64,000 bases of DNA from the NCBI GenBank assembly GCA_030737875.1, contig CM060915.1:363751863-363815862 (forward strand), given 5' to 3'. The notes beneath the pieces were generated by a model. The model had not been told where the DNA came from. It did no database searches and worked only from the letters and a program-made list of their open reading frames with translations. The translations under genes were made by a program, and so were the position numbers. Origin of the DNA: Allium sativum (lineage: Eukaryota > Streptophyta > Magnoliopsida > Asparagales > Amaryllidaceae). Positions within the stretch are counted from its first letter, which is position 1; every line of letters begins with the position of its first letter. Shown piece after piece: positions 1 to 13,000 of the stretch.

Positions 1-1257
1 ACTATAAAGTCCCGTATTGGGAGTTGGATTTCCATCATGAGCTGAAGCAAAGGATCTTCCTCACCCGATTCGGGCCACCTCTAGAGGAATGCTCAAGACC
101 ACACACTTGGCGACCCTTTGAGCACCAGGGTCGATCCACACTTACGTCAGCGGATTAGTTATTCCTAAACAATACGTTTCTAGGTCCTATTAAACCTCTT
201 AGTCAGAACTCCGACCATCTTAGCCTTGTGTGGCCAGTATCCGAGGGCCCTTGCCATCCATCATCCACATAAGTACAATGTCTAGGCTCTGTACCATGAC
301 ATCACCTCTAGCTAGAAAGAAATGAATGTCCTTCCTGTTGTCCTTCATCTCATTTTTTACTCATACTGGTGTATGGAGCTCGCGAATTAACGCCATACAC
401 AAAGCTATTATATCAGCTATACTTTGATCATCTTCCATAAAACCTTGCTTTTCGACAGAAGCTTTGATCCATGCACCTCAGCATCCCATATTGTCAATCC
501 ATACCATAGCATTGACTTCCAATATATAACCTCTAATTTCGTACGTTCCAAAGAAGGGTGTTAAGCTAAGAAAATAAATTCTCCACTACCAAACAAATAT
601 ATATTTAGCAGAGATCAATGAATACAACATATTTTATAATGTCAGACATACAATCCATTTGCAAGTTCGTTCTAGGTCTTAACAAAACCGAAGGTACCTT
701 ATCTCTTGTCCCATACATCCAATACAGGAGAAAGGTCCTCGCATATCCGGTCGAATTCCAAGTACGTATGGACAACCAACACTTATTACCTCGCCTTGGG
801 TGTACGGCCTTACTAAGACATTAGCAATAGCCTAAACGATGTGAAGATCCCCAGTATTCAACCGACATCTTCAATCTTCGACTTTTAATCGTCGCCAATA
901 GTTACTCAGAATGGGTTAAACCCGGTCTTTCCAAATAACTTAAGCATCTTTAAAATCAAAAGATGAATAAAGATAACACAAACTCATTCCAATACAGAAT
1001 ACTCTTTTTTTCAAAATTAATTTCTCTAGGAAAGGTTCTTAATAATTTTATTAAAGATTATCACTTTGAGCTTATTGTTTAATCCATTCCTCGGAAATCA
1101 TTTCAAAAGATTTTATAATATCTTTTCAACTCACAAATCATTACTTAATGATTATTCAACTTTTGGAATTTAATCTTGTCCTTATTTGGGTTAAAAAATA
1201 ACTGCCATTTAAAAGCACCATTCACCATAAACCCAAAATCATCTTCCATTTAATATG
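1..1257 (-). mobile_element. Element F, left part: old LTR fragment
   Basis: No gene is seen here. The stretch is collinear, in the same orientation, with the LTR of element B: compare the 'ggatttccatcatgag' area near 30 with about 4600-4620, and 'gggttaaacccgg' near 912 with about 5361. It is therefore LTR sequence of a related minus-strand gypsy element whose first several hundred bases lie left of the window. Its continuation resumes near 55823, after the insertion of element A. Divergence from B is high, so this is the oldest layer. The right boundary (about 1257) is approximate: I found no clean LTR end or target duplication. Confidence 0.55.
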
Positions 1258-2441
1258 GAATCTTCACATAAATCTGAACTGTAGAATGCACTTTGGATGA
1301 TGGTTGATTGTTTATCGTTTTTGTTGTGTACATGCATTGTATGAAATCCATATAATCAAATTATATGGTAACTGACTGAGTCTGATTCCAGTTCAGAATT
1401 AACAAATATTTTGAAATGAAATTTAGTGAATATTGGAATGTGAAGCCGTGTTAAGTAGTTAAACGCCATTTTAACATGAATGGGAATTTAGTCGATTTTA
1501 TTCATTTTATAATGAATATCGAAAAGTGATTTCAAAATTTGACGTTCTGAAAATATTGAAGTGATATTGAATGTTCAATTTTGAATTGGAATTCAAAATG
1601 AATTGAAATTGAAATTGAATTGAAATTGAAATTGAATTGGAATAATAGAAAATTCAATTTTTATTTGGAATAGAATATGAAGTTGAAACTGCTTTGAAAA
1701 CGAATTTAAAACGACTTATAGAATACGTTTTAAAAGGAAATCGACGAAATATATATAATATATATATAATGGTCTGAACAGAACGCGCCGCGCCGCGGTA
1801 GTTCATGAATTTCGACCACTGACTTCGTACAGATGTTACGGGAGATCCGACTGTCGGATTCTCCTAAAACCAGAACCGTTGGGTTCGTATCGAAAAGAGC
1901 TTTCCGAAGAATATGAGAGATTTAAAATATAACGGTTGGATTTGGAATTATGTCCAAATCATATTTGGAAAAGGTCGTTGTAAGTGCAATTCGACGACCA
2001 TTTATGGAAATCGACTGTACGGGCCTTGGTAAAATTATTAAAAATATTAATAATTTGTGTAAAATCATAATAAATGATTTGGAAAGAATTGGGATGAAAA
2101 ATTCCATATTTGAAAAGATAAAAATATATTTTTATCGAAATGAGTTAGTTCTGAAATAGAATAATAAATCCAATATTTTTAAAATAAATAAATTGGATTT
2201 GAAATGGTTTTAAAAATAACTGGAATATCCAATATATGAATTGGAATGGATTTGAATCGAAATTATATTCAGAATATTTCGATATTGGATTTCGTGATTA
2301 TATGGATATTGTAGAGGAATTTGGAATATATATATATATATATATTGTTATTCCAATACAATATTTGTTGGTTTCAGAATTTGATATTGAATATAAGCCG
2401 ATTTTTTTTTTATTCAGAGCCTTCTATTTAATATCATATTG

Positions 2442-3005
2442 GATTTTGGGTTTGTCGTGAATGGTATCTTTAATAATATTGTTCTTGAACCAAATGTAGT
2501 TAAGAAAATTAGAAACTGACTGGAGGTTAGTTAAGTTGAATGGTTTTCCGGATATTGATCTGATGTTGGTTTCGGCCTTCGGGGTTAATACTTAGGGAAT
2601 TGTTCTCTTACTAATTTACGGTTAGAGACTGATTGGATTTTGGGGTTGTTGTGAACTGTGTTTTTAACGACATTCATTCTTTAACCCGATTTACAATGAA
2701 ATAAGATTTGGAATTTATAAATCTTTTTATTAAGATTTAACGGGAATTTTCCAAAGCAAAGTTTTCCAGTTTAATATATTTAATTGGAATTGAATTGAAA
2801 TTGGTCTTTGGGTTTATCGTGAACGGTGTTTTAAATAACACTGGTTCTTTAACCCGATTAACAATGGAGTTAAGAAAATCAGAAACTAACTGGAGATTAG
2901 TTGAGTTGAATGATTTCCTGGGTATTGGTCTGATGTTGGTTTCGGCCTTCAGGGTTAATACTTAGGGAATTATTAACTTGCTAATTTATGGTTAGAGGCT
3001 GACGG
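2442..3005 (+). repeat. Tandem duplication inside LTR A (period about 370 bp)
   Basis: Two diverged copies of a roughly 200-bp segment begin near 2442 and 2808. Each runs from a 'gggttt(g/a)tcgtgaa' start through 'tgatgttggtttcggcctt' and 'aatacttagggaatt' to a 'gttagagactga'-like end. The shared 20-mer starts at 2561 and again at 2931, giving a period of 370. The same motif occurs once in LTR B near 5500 (reverse complement) and in LTR E near 47200. Confidence 0.7.
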
Positions 3006-3812
3006 AATGGAATGGTTTGAAATGATATCCAAAGGAAGATTAAAGAATAAATTTAAAAGAATTTATCTTTGATAAAATTAATGGGAACAAATCCTTAATG
3101 ATGTGAATATTTGAATAAAAGAATATTCAAAATTGGAATAAGGCACATGTTGTGTTTTTATAGCACTTGTTTATTATATACGCGAATTATTCGGGAATAC
3201 CGGGTTTATCCCATTCTGAATAACTGATTCAACGATATGTCGAGGATGAAGAAAGTGGTCAAAGACCAGAGGTCTTCACATCGTTTGGATGAATACTGAT
3301 GTCTTGACTGGGTCGTACTCCCAAGATAAGGTAATAAGTGGTGATCGTCCAGACGTACTTGGAGATCGACGGATTTGCGAGGACCTCTCCCCTGTATTGG
3401 ACATGTGGGGAGGAATGAGGTGCCTCTGGTTTTGTTCTGACCCAAAAAGAACTTATAAATGGATTGTGTGTCTAACATTGATTTTATTCTGTGTTGATTG
3501 ATTTCTATTAAATATATATATGTTTGGCGGCGGAGAATTTATTCTCTTGCTTAACGCCCTTCTCAGAGACGTACGAGCTCAGGGGTTATATATCGATAGA
3601 TATCAATCGCATGGCATGAATTGCCCGTGTGGCAGGCTGAGATGAAATAATCAAGGCTTTTGTTGAAAAGCAGAGTCTTGTGGTTGATGATCAAAGCACG
3701 GCTTTGATATAGCATAGCTTTGTGTATAGCGTTGATTCGCGAGCCTCACACCTCGGTATGAGTTAAAAACGGGATAAGGACCGCTGGGAGAACACGATTT
3801 CTTTCTAGTTAT

Positions 3813-3817
3813 GGGTG
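3813..3817. other. Target-site duplication of element B, left copy (gggtg)
   Basis: The bases gggtg precede the B LTR start at 3818 and recur at 43670-43674, directly after the B LTR end at 43669. Joining A across the two sites restores collinearity with related LTRs, which supports the call. Confidence 0.88.
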
Positions 3818-4550
3818 TATGACGAGCCCATTTCCCGTACAAACGGAGACAAGGGTAATCTTTGGAATATAACACAGAAACAGATAATAGCAGAACAGAA
3901 TTAAATAAATACACCAGAAAATGTACAATAGAATACACTAGATAAACGTAATCATCAGAGTTACACAATATACAGGATCATACTTAGTACAAATACAGTT
4001 CAACTATACATAAATGTCTACAGCGGAAACAAACAAAATATGTACAATAGGAGCTGAACAGCATAAAAAGAGATAAATAATAGAATCCATCTTCAACTCC
4101 AGCTATACAGAAAGAGCCAGCTAAACCTGAATACAAGGCTTCCCGTGTAGGAAAAGGGGCACCCGAGTTTGAAAGTGAAACAAACTACGAGTCAGTCATG
4201 GGACTAGTATGAGAAATCTACTCAACACATTTATAATATGGCTAATCACAGGACCATGCCACTTTCGTGGAACGGGTTTACTCCATTGGATTGCCAGTGC
4301 TTTAAAAAAAAATCTTTCTTTTAAACATCGCAATGCTTTTTATAAAAATGAAGCCATTATAAGACTGAGTTCCCATCACACAATGCAACGCAAACCGGAG
4401 GATAGAGTTTTACCTTATAATGGCCAAAATATGATTGATACGAATAAAACAAAAGCATTTGATATTATTACTAGTGTTTATATATTTCAAAAACAATTTC
4501 AATCATAACTATCAATCATAGACGGCATGGGTACCATATATCATGTCGCC

Positions 4551-4570
4551 ATATATATATATATATATAT
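4551..4570. repeat. AT dinucleotide run
   Basis: A short (AT)n tract in LTR B. The equivalent site in the other copy near 23911 is shorter, as expected of an unstable microsatellite. Confidence 0.7.
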
Positions 4571-5674
4571 ACACAATCAAAACCGCACGATGTCGTATTT
4601 GGAAATTGGATTCCCGTCATGAACCAAGGCAAAAGATAGTCCTTACCGACTTCGAGACAATCTAGCCAATGTCTCAAGAACAGCCGCAACTGCCCCTGGA
4701 TCGTCATGGCCGGTCCACCGATGCGGATTATTATGCCTGAACACTACGTCTCCCCGCTCTATGGGGCGTAAACGAGCCAACGAATGACTCCATCGGTCCC
4801 GGATCGACTGATATATCCGAGGCGCCTCGCTATCCATCATCCACATAAGTAAAATGTCAGGTCTTGTAAAAACACCGACATAACTCCTAGCTAGAAAGAG
4901 ACGCAGGCCCTCCCTGATGTCCTCTCCCGTTTCTGGTTCATACCGGGGTGTGAGGCTCGAGAATTCATGTTATACACAAAGCTACGCCACACAGGCGGGG
5001 CTTTGATCATCACAACAAGACTTTGCTTTTCAACAGAAGCCCTGATCACTGCATTGTAGCATGCCACACAGGCAATTCACACCGTGAAACTGATGGCTAC
5101 CAATCACACAGAATAAATTCCAATGTCAGACACACTGTAAATTTGCAAGTCCGTTTTGGGTCTGAACGAAACCGGAGGCACTATATACCTCGCAAACCCA
5201 TCGATCACCACGTACGTCTGGACGATCACCACTCATTATCCATATTTCGGGATGCCTCCCAATCAGGACCTCGGTTACCATCCAAACGAGGTGAAGATCT
5301 CCGGTCCTCGACCACCGTCTTCATCCTCGATTTCTTATCGTCGATTCAGTTATTCAGAATGGGATAAACCCGGTATTTCTGAGCAACTCGCGTATATAAT
5401 AAACAAGTGCAACACTAACATACATACGCATCATTTCAATTCGTTAGTCACTAACCGTCAATCAGTAAGAGAACGATTTCCCAAATATTAACCCCGAAGG
5501 CCGAAACCAACATCAGATTAACACCCAGGAAACCATTCGACTTAGCCAACCTTCATTTAATTTCTAAATCACATTCACATCGTTTATAATATTTTATAAC
5601 GATTTATCGCTATTTTTATTTATTTAAAATAGCCAATTTATTCAAAATGACGCTTCGGGCCATAACGCGGTCGT

Positions 5675-6110
5675 GGCGCTGTTTTTCTTCAGATTTATTT
5701 ACACATATCTGAAAATCTAACCGTTGGATCTTTACAAAATTTACATCATTAGAAAGATCTTTACAAAACGAATCCAACGGTTCCAGTTTCGGGAAAATCT
5801 GACGGTCGGATCTCCCGGTATAATCATTTGAAGTTTCGATTTCAAAATACGAACTGCAGTGTCGTTATTCGATTAAATATAATTATATATATATAATTAT
5901 AATCGATTCTGGCGCTGTTTTTCTTCAGATTTGAATTAAACATTCCAGACAATCCAACCATTGGATTTTTACAAAGTTGGTGCCGTTGGAAAGATTTTTC
6001 CAAAGCGAACCCAACGGTTGCGGTTTCGGGAAAATCCGATGGTCGGATCTCTTGGTATAATCGTTTGAAATCACGGTTTCAAAATACGAACTACAGCGTC
6101 GTTATTCGAT
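5675..6110 (-). repeat. Duplicated 236-bp LTR module with AT-rich spacer
   Basis: 'ggcgctgtttttcttcag' occurs at 5675 and 5911. Each is followed by a similar block with 'ccaacggttccagtttcggg' or its variant and then 'cggtcggatct'. The pair is repeated in the other LTR B (about 25025-25460) and in both D LTRs (about 28995-29440 and 39010-39450). Single copies are visible in A near 1840-1890 and F near 56480-56550. Confidence 0.75.
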
Positions 6111-6123
6111 ATATTTCAATTCT

Positions 6124-6126
<3 letters not shown>

Positions 6127-6161
<35 letters not shown>
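6127..6161. repeat. AT microsatellite
   Basis: Uninterrupted TA/AT dinucleotide run in LTR B. The matching run in the other LTR (about 25490-25518) is shorter. Confidence 0.85.
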
Positions 6162-6165
<4 letters not shown>

Positions 6166-6425
6166 TCTTCGATTTCAAAAACTATATTCTTTTCATACAT
6201 TTGATAAAAATGATATTTTTATCTAGCTGTCTTCTATTTCAACACTTCATTATTTTTAACAATTCATTTATATAATAAAAATGTGATTTTTATTGTAAAA
6301 CAATTCATTTCAAAACACTATTATTTTATATAGTTCATATAGGTAATAAAAGTACGATTTTATTATAAAACAATTTATTTCAAAATGAAATCATTTTATA
6401 TAGTTCATATCGAAGATATAAATTG

Positions 6426-6890
6426 GATTTTCAATATAAAATACTTTCTTACAAAATATGAATACCATTCAACACATGAATTTCAATTCAACGAATGAAT
6501 TTCGATTCAGCACATGAAGGTTTTCTGTAGTTTATATATATATCGATAAAAAGGTGATTTTTATATTTAAAACACGAATACCATTCAACACATGAATTTC
6601 AATTCAACGAATGAATATCGATTCAACACATGAAGGTTTTCTATAGTTTCTATATATATATATATAAAAAGGTGATTTTTATATTTAAAACACGAATACC
6701 ATTCAACACATGAATTTCAATTCAACGAATGAATATCGATTCAACACATGAAGGTTTTCTATAGTTTATATATATCGATAAAAAGGTGATTTTTATATTT
6801 AAAACACGAATACCATTCAACACATGAATTTCATTTCAACGAATGAATATCGACTCAACACATGAAGGTTTTCTACTCAACGAATAAATA
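6426..6890 (-). repeat. Four tandem copies of a roughly 116-bp unit in LTR B
   Basis: The marker 'gaataccattcaacacatg' starts at 6460, 6576, 6694 and 6808. Each unit also holds 'aaaaggtgatttttatattt' and 'caacacatgaaggttttct'. The other LTR has four copies with markers at 25817, 25931, 26045 and 26159, a period of 114. The units are direct and contiguous, so this is a minisatellite and not a CRISPR array. Confidence 0.85.
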
Positions 6891-8911
6891 TAGTTTCAAC
6901 AAATGAAAATAATTCAAACACATGAATATTATTCAAAATTTCGGCAGCATAATGGCAGGGTAGTTAAAACCGGGACCGTCCCTAGTACGGCTCCTCGCTC
7001 TACCTTAAAACCTCGCGGTTTTTGACAATGGGGAATCATGCATCTAGTTCGCACGCAGGCGCATGTATATATTTTTCATTTCCACAAACTAATCCTATGT
7101 TGTTTCAACCAAATATTTCTCAACCACAAATGGGTATTTTTCAACCACAATCAATCAATTCCAATCACAAACGATTTCAATCAACAATTCGCTATCAATC
7201 AATTTTCACACCAATCACAACCAATAAATATCGTCCATGGTTTGTGGACGAGGGGCGTATATATATATATATATATAGCATTTCACTTCTATTTCAACAC
7301 ATATATAATTTTTACAATGCGTATACAACTTATACATCAAACGTACAACTTATACAATGCTTATACAAGAGGTGTACAACGCTTATATAACTCATAGATC
7401 GACTATATAATTTATACATCGTCGTTTTCCATATCGTTTATAATTTAGAAATCTCACATTGGGTTCCACTCCACCAAACATAGCAGAAGGCTCAGAAAAA
7501 TATGCGGTCTCTTCTAGAAGGTAGAAGACGTCCACACGAGTCCCCTGTCTCTTGTTTCACTGAATTTCGACAAGAAACGAAAAAGATATGATTTTTCAAA
7601 GTTTGCAATGGTTTAAAGGTGTTAAAACTGTTGAAAATAAACCAAAGTCGTACCTTCAATAAAACGTTCAAAACTAGGTTCGCAATTTTCGATCAAACCG
7701 TGAATCAATGGGAGGGTCGGCCGGTGCAGCGACGAAGAGGGGGGAGGCACGCGCCTGCGCGTGGTGATGGGGCCCACTCGGTGGTGCCAGGCGGTAGGGG
7801 CGGCGGTCTGAAGTCGCCGACTTTGGCGAGGCGATTCTCCCAAAATACTGCACGATAAATTCTCCAGCTGGTATGGATTTGAAGGGCTCAGGAAGATCTA
7901 CAAAAAGCTTAATTGGAGCATTGGCTATTATTGCATGGAGGAGGAGGAAATGAGGAGAGAAGGGATGAGCTTCTATCGCCGTGGCGCGTCAGAAGGTATC
8001 GGGGAGAGAGAAAACGTTCTGGCCAATGGAATTTTTTCTTTAATTTATATATTTTCAAATTCCGAAAATACCCCCTTTCACACACGAACCCCAATCCAGA
8101 CCCAACGACTGTCGTCCCTAGCGTTTTACCCCCATTCCGAACACAATGGGATATGTTTCGTAGGCCCATTCGACTATTTCAGTCGGTTTTCATTCAATTT
8201 AAAATATATAACATTCAATATTCGATTTGAACGTACATTTCAATTTGCCAGGGCCACAAACTGATTCGAAAAATTCCAGAAAAATAAATCTAGCTATGTT
8301 TTGATGATACGGTCCCAACAAAACTAGTTTCGTCAAATTCTGAGACCGTTTGCAAAAAGGCCCATTTCTGGTCGATTCAATTTAACTTTAATTGATCAAA
8401 ACACGTTTTCCTTTGCCATGCTCACATACTAGCTTCAAAAATTATGAAATTTGAAAACTTGCAATAACTTCACAACCCGGATCCAACAAAAGTGGTTTCG
8501 TCGAATTCCGAGGTCGTATGCAAAATGGCCAATTTCACGGGCTATATAAATTCCATAGTGACCTTTCTAAAAATTCATTTGGCCATAACTTTTGCTTCCC
8601 GCTATGAAACTTCGATTTTTCAGATTCGTTAGAAAGGTATTCACTAACAGATTTAAATACTTTTGGTTTCACTCAAATCCGTTTTGTTTTGCACCCAGTA
8701 CAGTCCGACAAAATTTGAATTCAATTTTTGAAACTGCAGCGCCATTTCAGGCCTTGTTTATAATTAGAATTAATTATATTCATTTTTCAAACGTCGAATC
8801 AAACTCAGTTTTCATTGCTATTATTTAAAATATTTATTTTAAATATTTAAAATCCATTATTTTAGCCAATTTAAAAAATTTAAATTGGTTCAGATTTTCC
8901 GGGTCGTTACA

Positions 8912-8947
8912 ATCTCCCCCACTGAAAACTTTTCGTCCCCGAAAAGG
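8912..8947 (-). promoter_or_regulatory. Element B polypurine tract and upstream inverted repeat
   Basis: On the minus strand a purine run, agtgggggagat, abuts the 3' LTR start at 8911 and is the expected plus-strand primer. Just upstream lies TTTTCG-GGGA-CGAAAA, a 6-bp inverted repeat with a 4-base loop that recurs at the same place in C, D, E and G. Confidence 0.75.
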
Positions 8948-10095
8948 AACAAAGTCAAAAGTGGTTTGATTAATCAACTCTACGTTCAATCTGGCTTCCA
9001 TTCTCCAACTTTTAGTTTCTGAGAATTTTCAAATTCTTCAAAAATTTGGCTAACACCCGGAATTTTCGAAAAATTTCGCCATAACCTCCTTTGTACGGAG
9101 AGAGGTTTGGAAATTTATTGGGTCGTATTAGGTACCCAATAAATCCTAGTTAGCATACACATATTTATAGTGATATATTCTGGTGTTTACAGGGGAGCGT
9201 GTATAAATAATAACTCCAGAGAATAAATTCTCGTCACCCTGTCAAGGCCTGAGGGAGTGTATATTTTAAATGCTCCAGAGGATAAATCCTCGTCACCTCG
9301 TCCCATGTGGGAAATAAATAGTCCATGTGCCGTATCTAATAACTAGAGAGACGTGATTATTGTCAACTCCAGACCCGTGTGGGGTTTTTATTAATCTGGC
9401 AATTTTATCGTTACAATTTAAATAGTCCATATCATTCATCAGTTCAACCTGTAAAATATAGTCATCGCCATACAAGCCTCTCGCTCGTATGGTAAATCTT
9501 CCACCTCGTCACACAAGCTCCAAATGCTTATGTGGTATAGGATGAAGTATGCCTATCTTCAGAAGTATGCCATGCAGTGTAGTTCAAAATTAATTATTAC
9601 TATCCTATGGCGATGTTTATTATTTCACACAGAACAACCAGCACTCCGCATCCAATGGCATTCACAGGAGTTGATATAATAATATTTCACATCCAACTCA
9701 TTAAGGTTTACCTATTTATCGGGCACGCAAATAAAATCTTTACTCAACAGCTACCCGTTTACCTGTTCAAACATATATACTGCACATGTATATATTTCTA
9801 TCTATTTTCTAATCAGTTCAATGTGTGATATAATCGAATAAATTCTACCATTCATTCTATTATTGATTAAATTAACTAACGTTTTAATAATTTTAATTAA
9901 TCAAATCTACTATCACACAACACAATAAACAATCAAATTGTTTTTAACTTTTCAAAAATTACTAATCAATTTCTATATTCTTTTAAAATCATTCCGACTA
10001 TAGAATTAAAAGTGCACATCCATGAAAAGAAAATAACAACAGATTAGAGAACTAATTGGTAATGCAAAGTATGGTAAATGTACCTTACACCGGAG
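8948..10095 (-). other. Element B 3' untranslated internal region with extra sequence
   Basis: About 1.15 kb of noncoding DNA between the pol pseudogene and the polypurine tract; the same interval in D is only about 70-100 bp. It contains a small tandem pair ('ctccagag(a/g)ataaa' at about 9212 and 9271). Segments near 9071-9098 and 9711-9800 match a block inside LTR D (about 29558-29790). No ORF of note is present. Confidence 0.6.
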
Positions 10096-13000
10096 TCAAT
10101 TAGAGATATCCACTCGGCATCTAGGATAGGCTTTCTGAATGCTCTCCTCAGTTTACCAAGTACAATCTCGCGGATCTCCACTCCATTGCACTTTGACTAA
10201 GTGAACCTTCTTGTTCCTCAGCTCTTTTGTTTCTTTGCCGATAATCTTTAGCGGCTCTCTTCTCACAGCTAATTCTGGAGTAATTTCTATATCCTGCTGA
10301 GCTGCTTCTTCCACGATCAAGTCTGGATCATGAACGTGCTTTCGAAGTTGAAATATGTGAAATACATCATGAACTCCAGGCAACCAATCTGGCAATTTAA
10401 CCCTATATGCGAGAGTCCCGATCCGTTCCAGAATAGGAAACGGACCAATGAATTTGGGCGCCAACTTTCCAGTTTTACCGAACCGGATAACTCCTCTCAT
10501 CGGCGATACTTTCAAATATACATAGTCGCCAACAGCTAAGGATATATCTCTTATTCTCCTATCGGCATAGCTCTTTTGTCAGCTTTGAGCGGCGAGTAAT
10601 CGCTTCTTGATAAAATCGACCTTATCGGCAGCTTCTCGGATCATATCAGGCCCTAACACTAGCCTATTACCGGGTTCGACCCAACAAGCAGGAGATCGGC
10701 ACGGTCTACCATATAATGCTTCGAATGGCGACATTGTCAGGCTCGCCTAGTAGCTGTTATTATATGAGAATTCAGCCAAATACAGATGGTCTTCCCATGA
10801 TCCACCGAAATCTAGAACACAAGCCCACAATAGATCTTCTAGTATACGATTCACCCTCTCAGTCTGACCGTCTGTCTGAGGATGATAGGCGGTGCTCAAC
10901 TTCAACTTCGTTCCCAGTTCGACTTGAAATGCCTCCCAGAACTTGCTAGTAAATATTGTATCTCTATCACTGACTATACTGAGCGGCACTCCATGTAGTC
11001 TAACTATTTCCTTGAAGTATATCTGCGCCAGACTCTGAGTAGTTCTGTTTGATCTGACAGGTATGAAATGGGTGGTCTTCGTGAAGCGATCTACGATCAC
11101 CCAAATACTGTCATTTCCTTTTCTGGTTCTGGGCAAACCATCAATGAAGTCCATGGAAATATGTTCCCACTTCCAACCAGGAACGTCCAACGGTTGTAAC
11201 AATCCAGCCAGTTTCTGTTGGTCACTTTTGACTAGCTGGCAAGTAGGGCATCGGCTAACGTATAAAGAAATGTCCCTCTTCATCGACTTCCACCAGAAAG
11301 TGCGTTTGATGTCGTTATAAATTTTGCTTACTCCTGGATGGATACTAAGTTTTGACTTGTGGCATTCATCCAGTACTTCCTTTCGGAGCTCAGCAATGTT
11401 AGGAACACAAATTCGACCTTTCAGCTTTAGAATCTCCTCATCATCAACTTGAAAACTTGAGGGTTTGCCTTTCTGGATTATCTCTCTGATCTTCTGAATG
11501 AAGTGATCATCCTTCTGAAGAGCAGATATTTTATCTATCAATGAAGTCGTGATAATAAAACTGGCGATCATTTCATTCTTTCGGCTTAACGCATCTGCCA
11601 CGACATTGGCTTTCCCTGGAGTGTATATAATTTCAAAATCGTATGCTGCAAGAAACTCCAGCCAACGTTGCTGCCTCAGATTCAAGTCCTTCTGGGTGAA
11701 CAGATACTTTAACGACTGGTGATCTGTAAACAGTTCAAATCTCTCACCCAGAAGATAGTGCCTCCAAATTTTCAAAGCGAATACTATCGCCAATAACTAA
11801 AGACCATGAGTGACGTAGTTTTTCTCGTGCGGCTTCAGCTGACGGCTAGCATAAGCAATCACTTGGCCCCTTTGCATTAACACTGCGCCAAGGCCTTCTC
11901 TAGAAGCATCAGTCCAGACTTTCAAATCCTGATTGCCATCGATGATGGTTAACACTGGAGCTGTTGTTAATCTTACCTTTAGCTCTTCAAAAGCCTCCTC
12001 ACTTTCTGGAGTCCATTTGAATTTAGAGTGCTTCTTTGTAAGCTTCGTTAAGTGACCAGATATCTTCGAAAAGTTTTTAACAAACATCCGGTAATAACTA
12101 GCCAATCCGAGAAAACTGCGGACTTTTGTAGGAGTACTGGGCTGTTTCCAATTATGGATAGCTGTGATTTTGCTTGGATCCACATCAATTCCTTCTTTCG
12201 ATACGACGTGGCCCAGAAATTTCACTTCATCTTGCCAGAATATACATTTGGACAGTTTGGCTTTCAATACATTCCTTCTCAGAATTTCTAGAACCTGTTC
12301 TAAATGCTTTTCATGTTCGGCCTTTGATTTAGAGAAGATTAGAATATCGTCAGTGAAAACCAGAACAAATTTATTCAAAACCCCTCTGAACACTCTATTC
12401 ATCAGATCGACGAAGTAAGCTGGAGCGTTACATAAGACGAACGACATTACTAACCACTCGTAGAATAAGTCAGGACCTCTGAATGCTGTCAAAGGAACAC
12501 ACTCCTCGGCGGTACGAAGCTGACGGAAACCTGTAGCTAGGTCCATTCGTGAAAATACTTGTGCGCCATTTAATCGATCCAACAAATCATCAATCCGCGG
12601 CAATGGATATTTGTTCTTTATGGTCTGCTTGTTCAAATCATGATAATCCACACATAGATGTAGAGTACCGTCAGATTTTGGGACAAACACCACTGCTGCT
12701 CCCCAATCAGAGAAACTAGGCCTGATCAGACCCTTCCATACGAGCTGTCGTGTTTGATTGTCTAATTCCTCTTTCTCTTTCAAGGACATTCTTCGAATAG
12801 CGTGAACTACCGGCCTTGCATTCGGAATTAAAGCAATTTTGAAATCTATTTCTCTCTGCGGTGGTAAGCGAACAACTTCTTCAAACACATCCGCATAATT
12901 TTTGATGACAGGAATGTCTTTGATGAGGTCAGGAATATTCTCTGTGACTTCAGGGATATTTTCTATTTGGGCTGGAGAGACATCCAAACCTGCCCAGAAG

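Larger units (their letters stand above)
1258..3817 (+). mobile_element. Element A, part 1: LTR of a plus-strand gypsy element
   Basis: Noncoding. It reads as the reverse complement of B-type LTR sequence: the 'gatccgactgtcgg' area near 1846, 'gttggtttcggccttc' at 2565-2580 and 2935-2950, 'cgggtttatcccattctg' near 3200, and 'ctttctagttatggg' before 3817. The last five bases, gggtg, are one copy of the target duplication made by B, and the LTR continues at 43675. No A internal region, PBS or PPT is visible, so A is either a solo LTR or a 5'-truncated copy. Short ORFs here have no recognisable product. The left boundary is approximate. Confidence 0.6.
3818..8911 (-). repeat. 3' LTR of element B (5094 bp)
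   Basis: Intact reference copy of LTR B, pairing with 23179-27072 plus 42482-43669. It holds a duplicated 236-bp module, (AT)n runs, four 116-bp tandem repeats, a conserved block near 6930-7060 shared with LTR D, and a GC-rich island near 7709-7850. The uninterrupted sequence around 7709-7740 shows what the other copy looked like before D inserted. No gene is supported; the small ORFs overlap repeats or lie in the GC-rich island. Confidence 0.88.

Noticed and set aside
6426..6890. Regular repeats suggestive of a CRISPR-like array
   Set aside because: Units are contiguous direct repeats with no unique spacers, inside a plant LTR.
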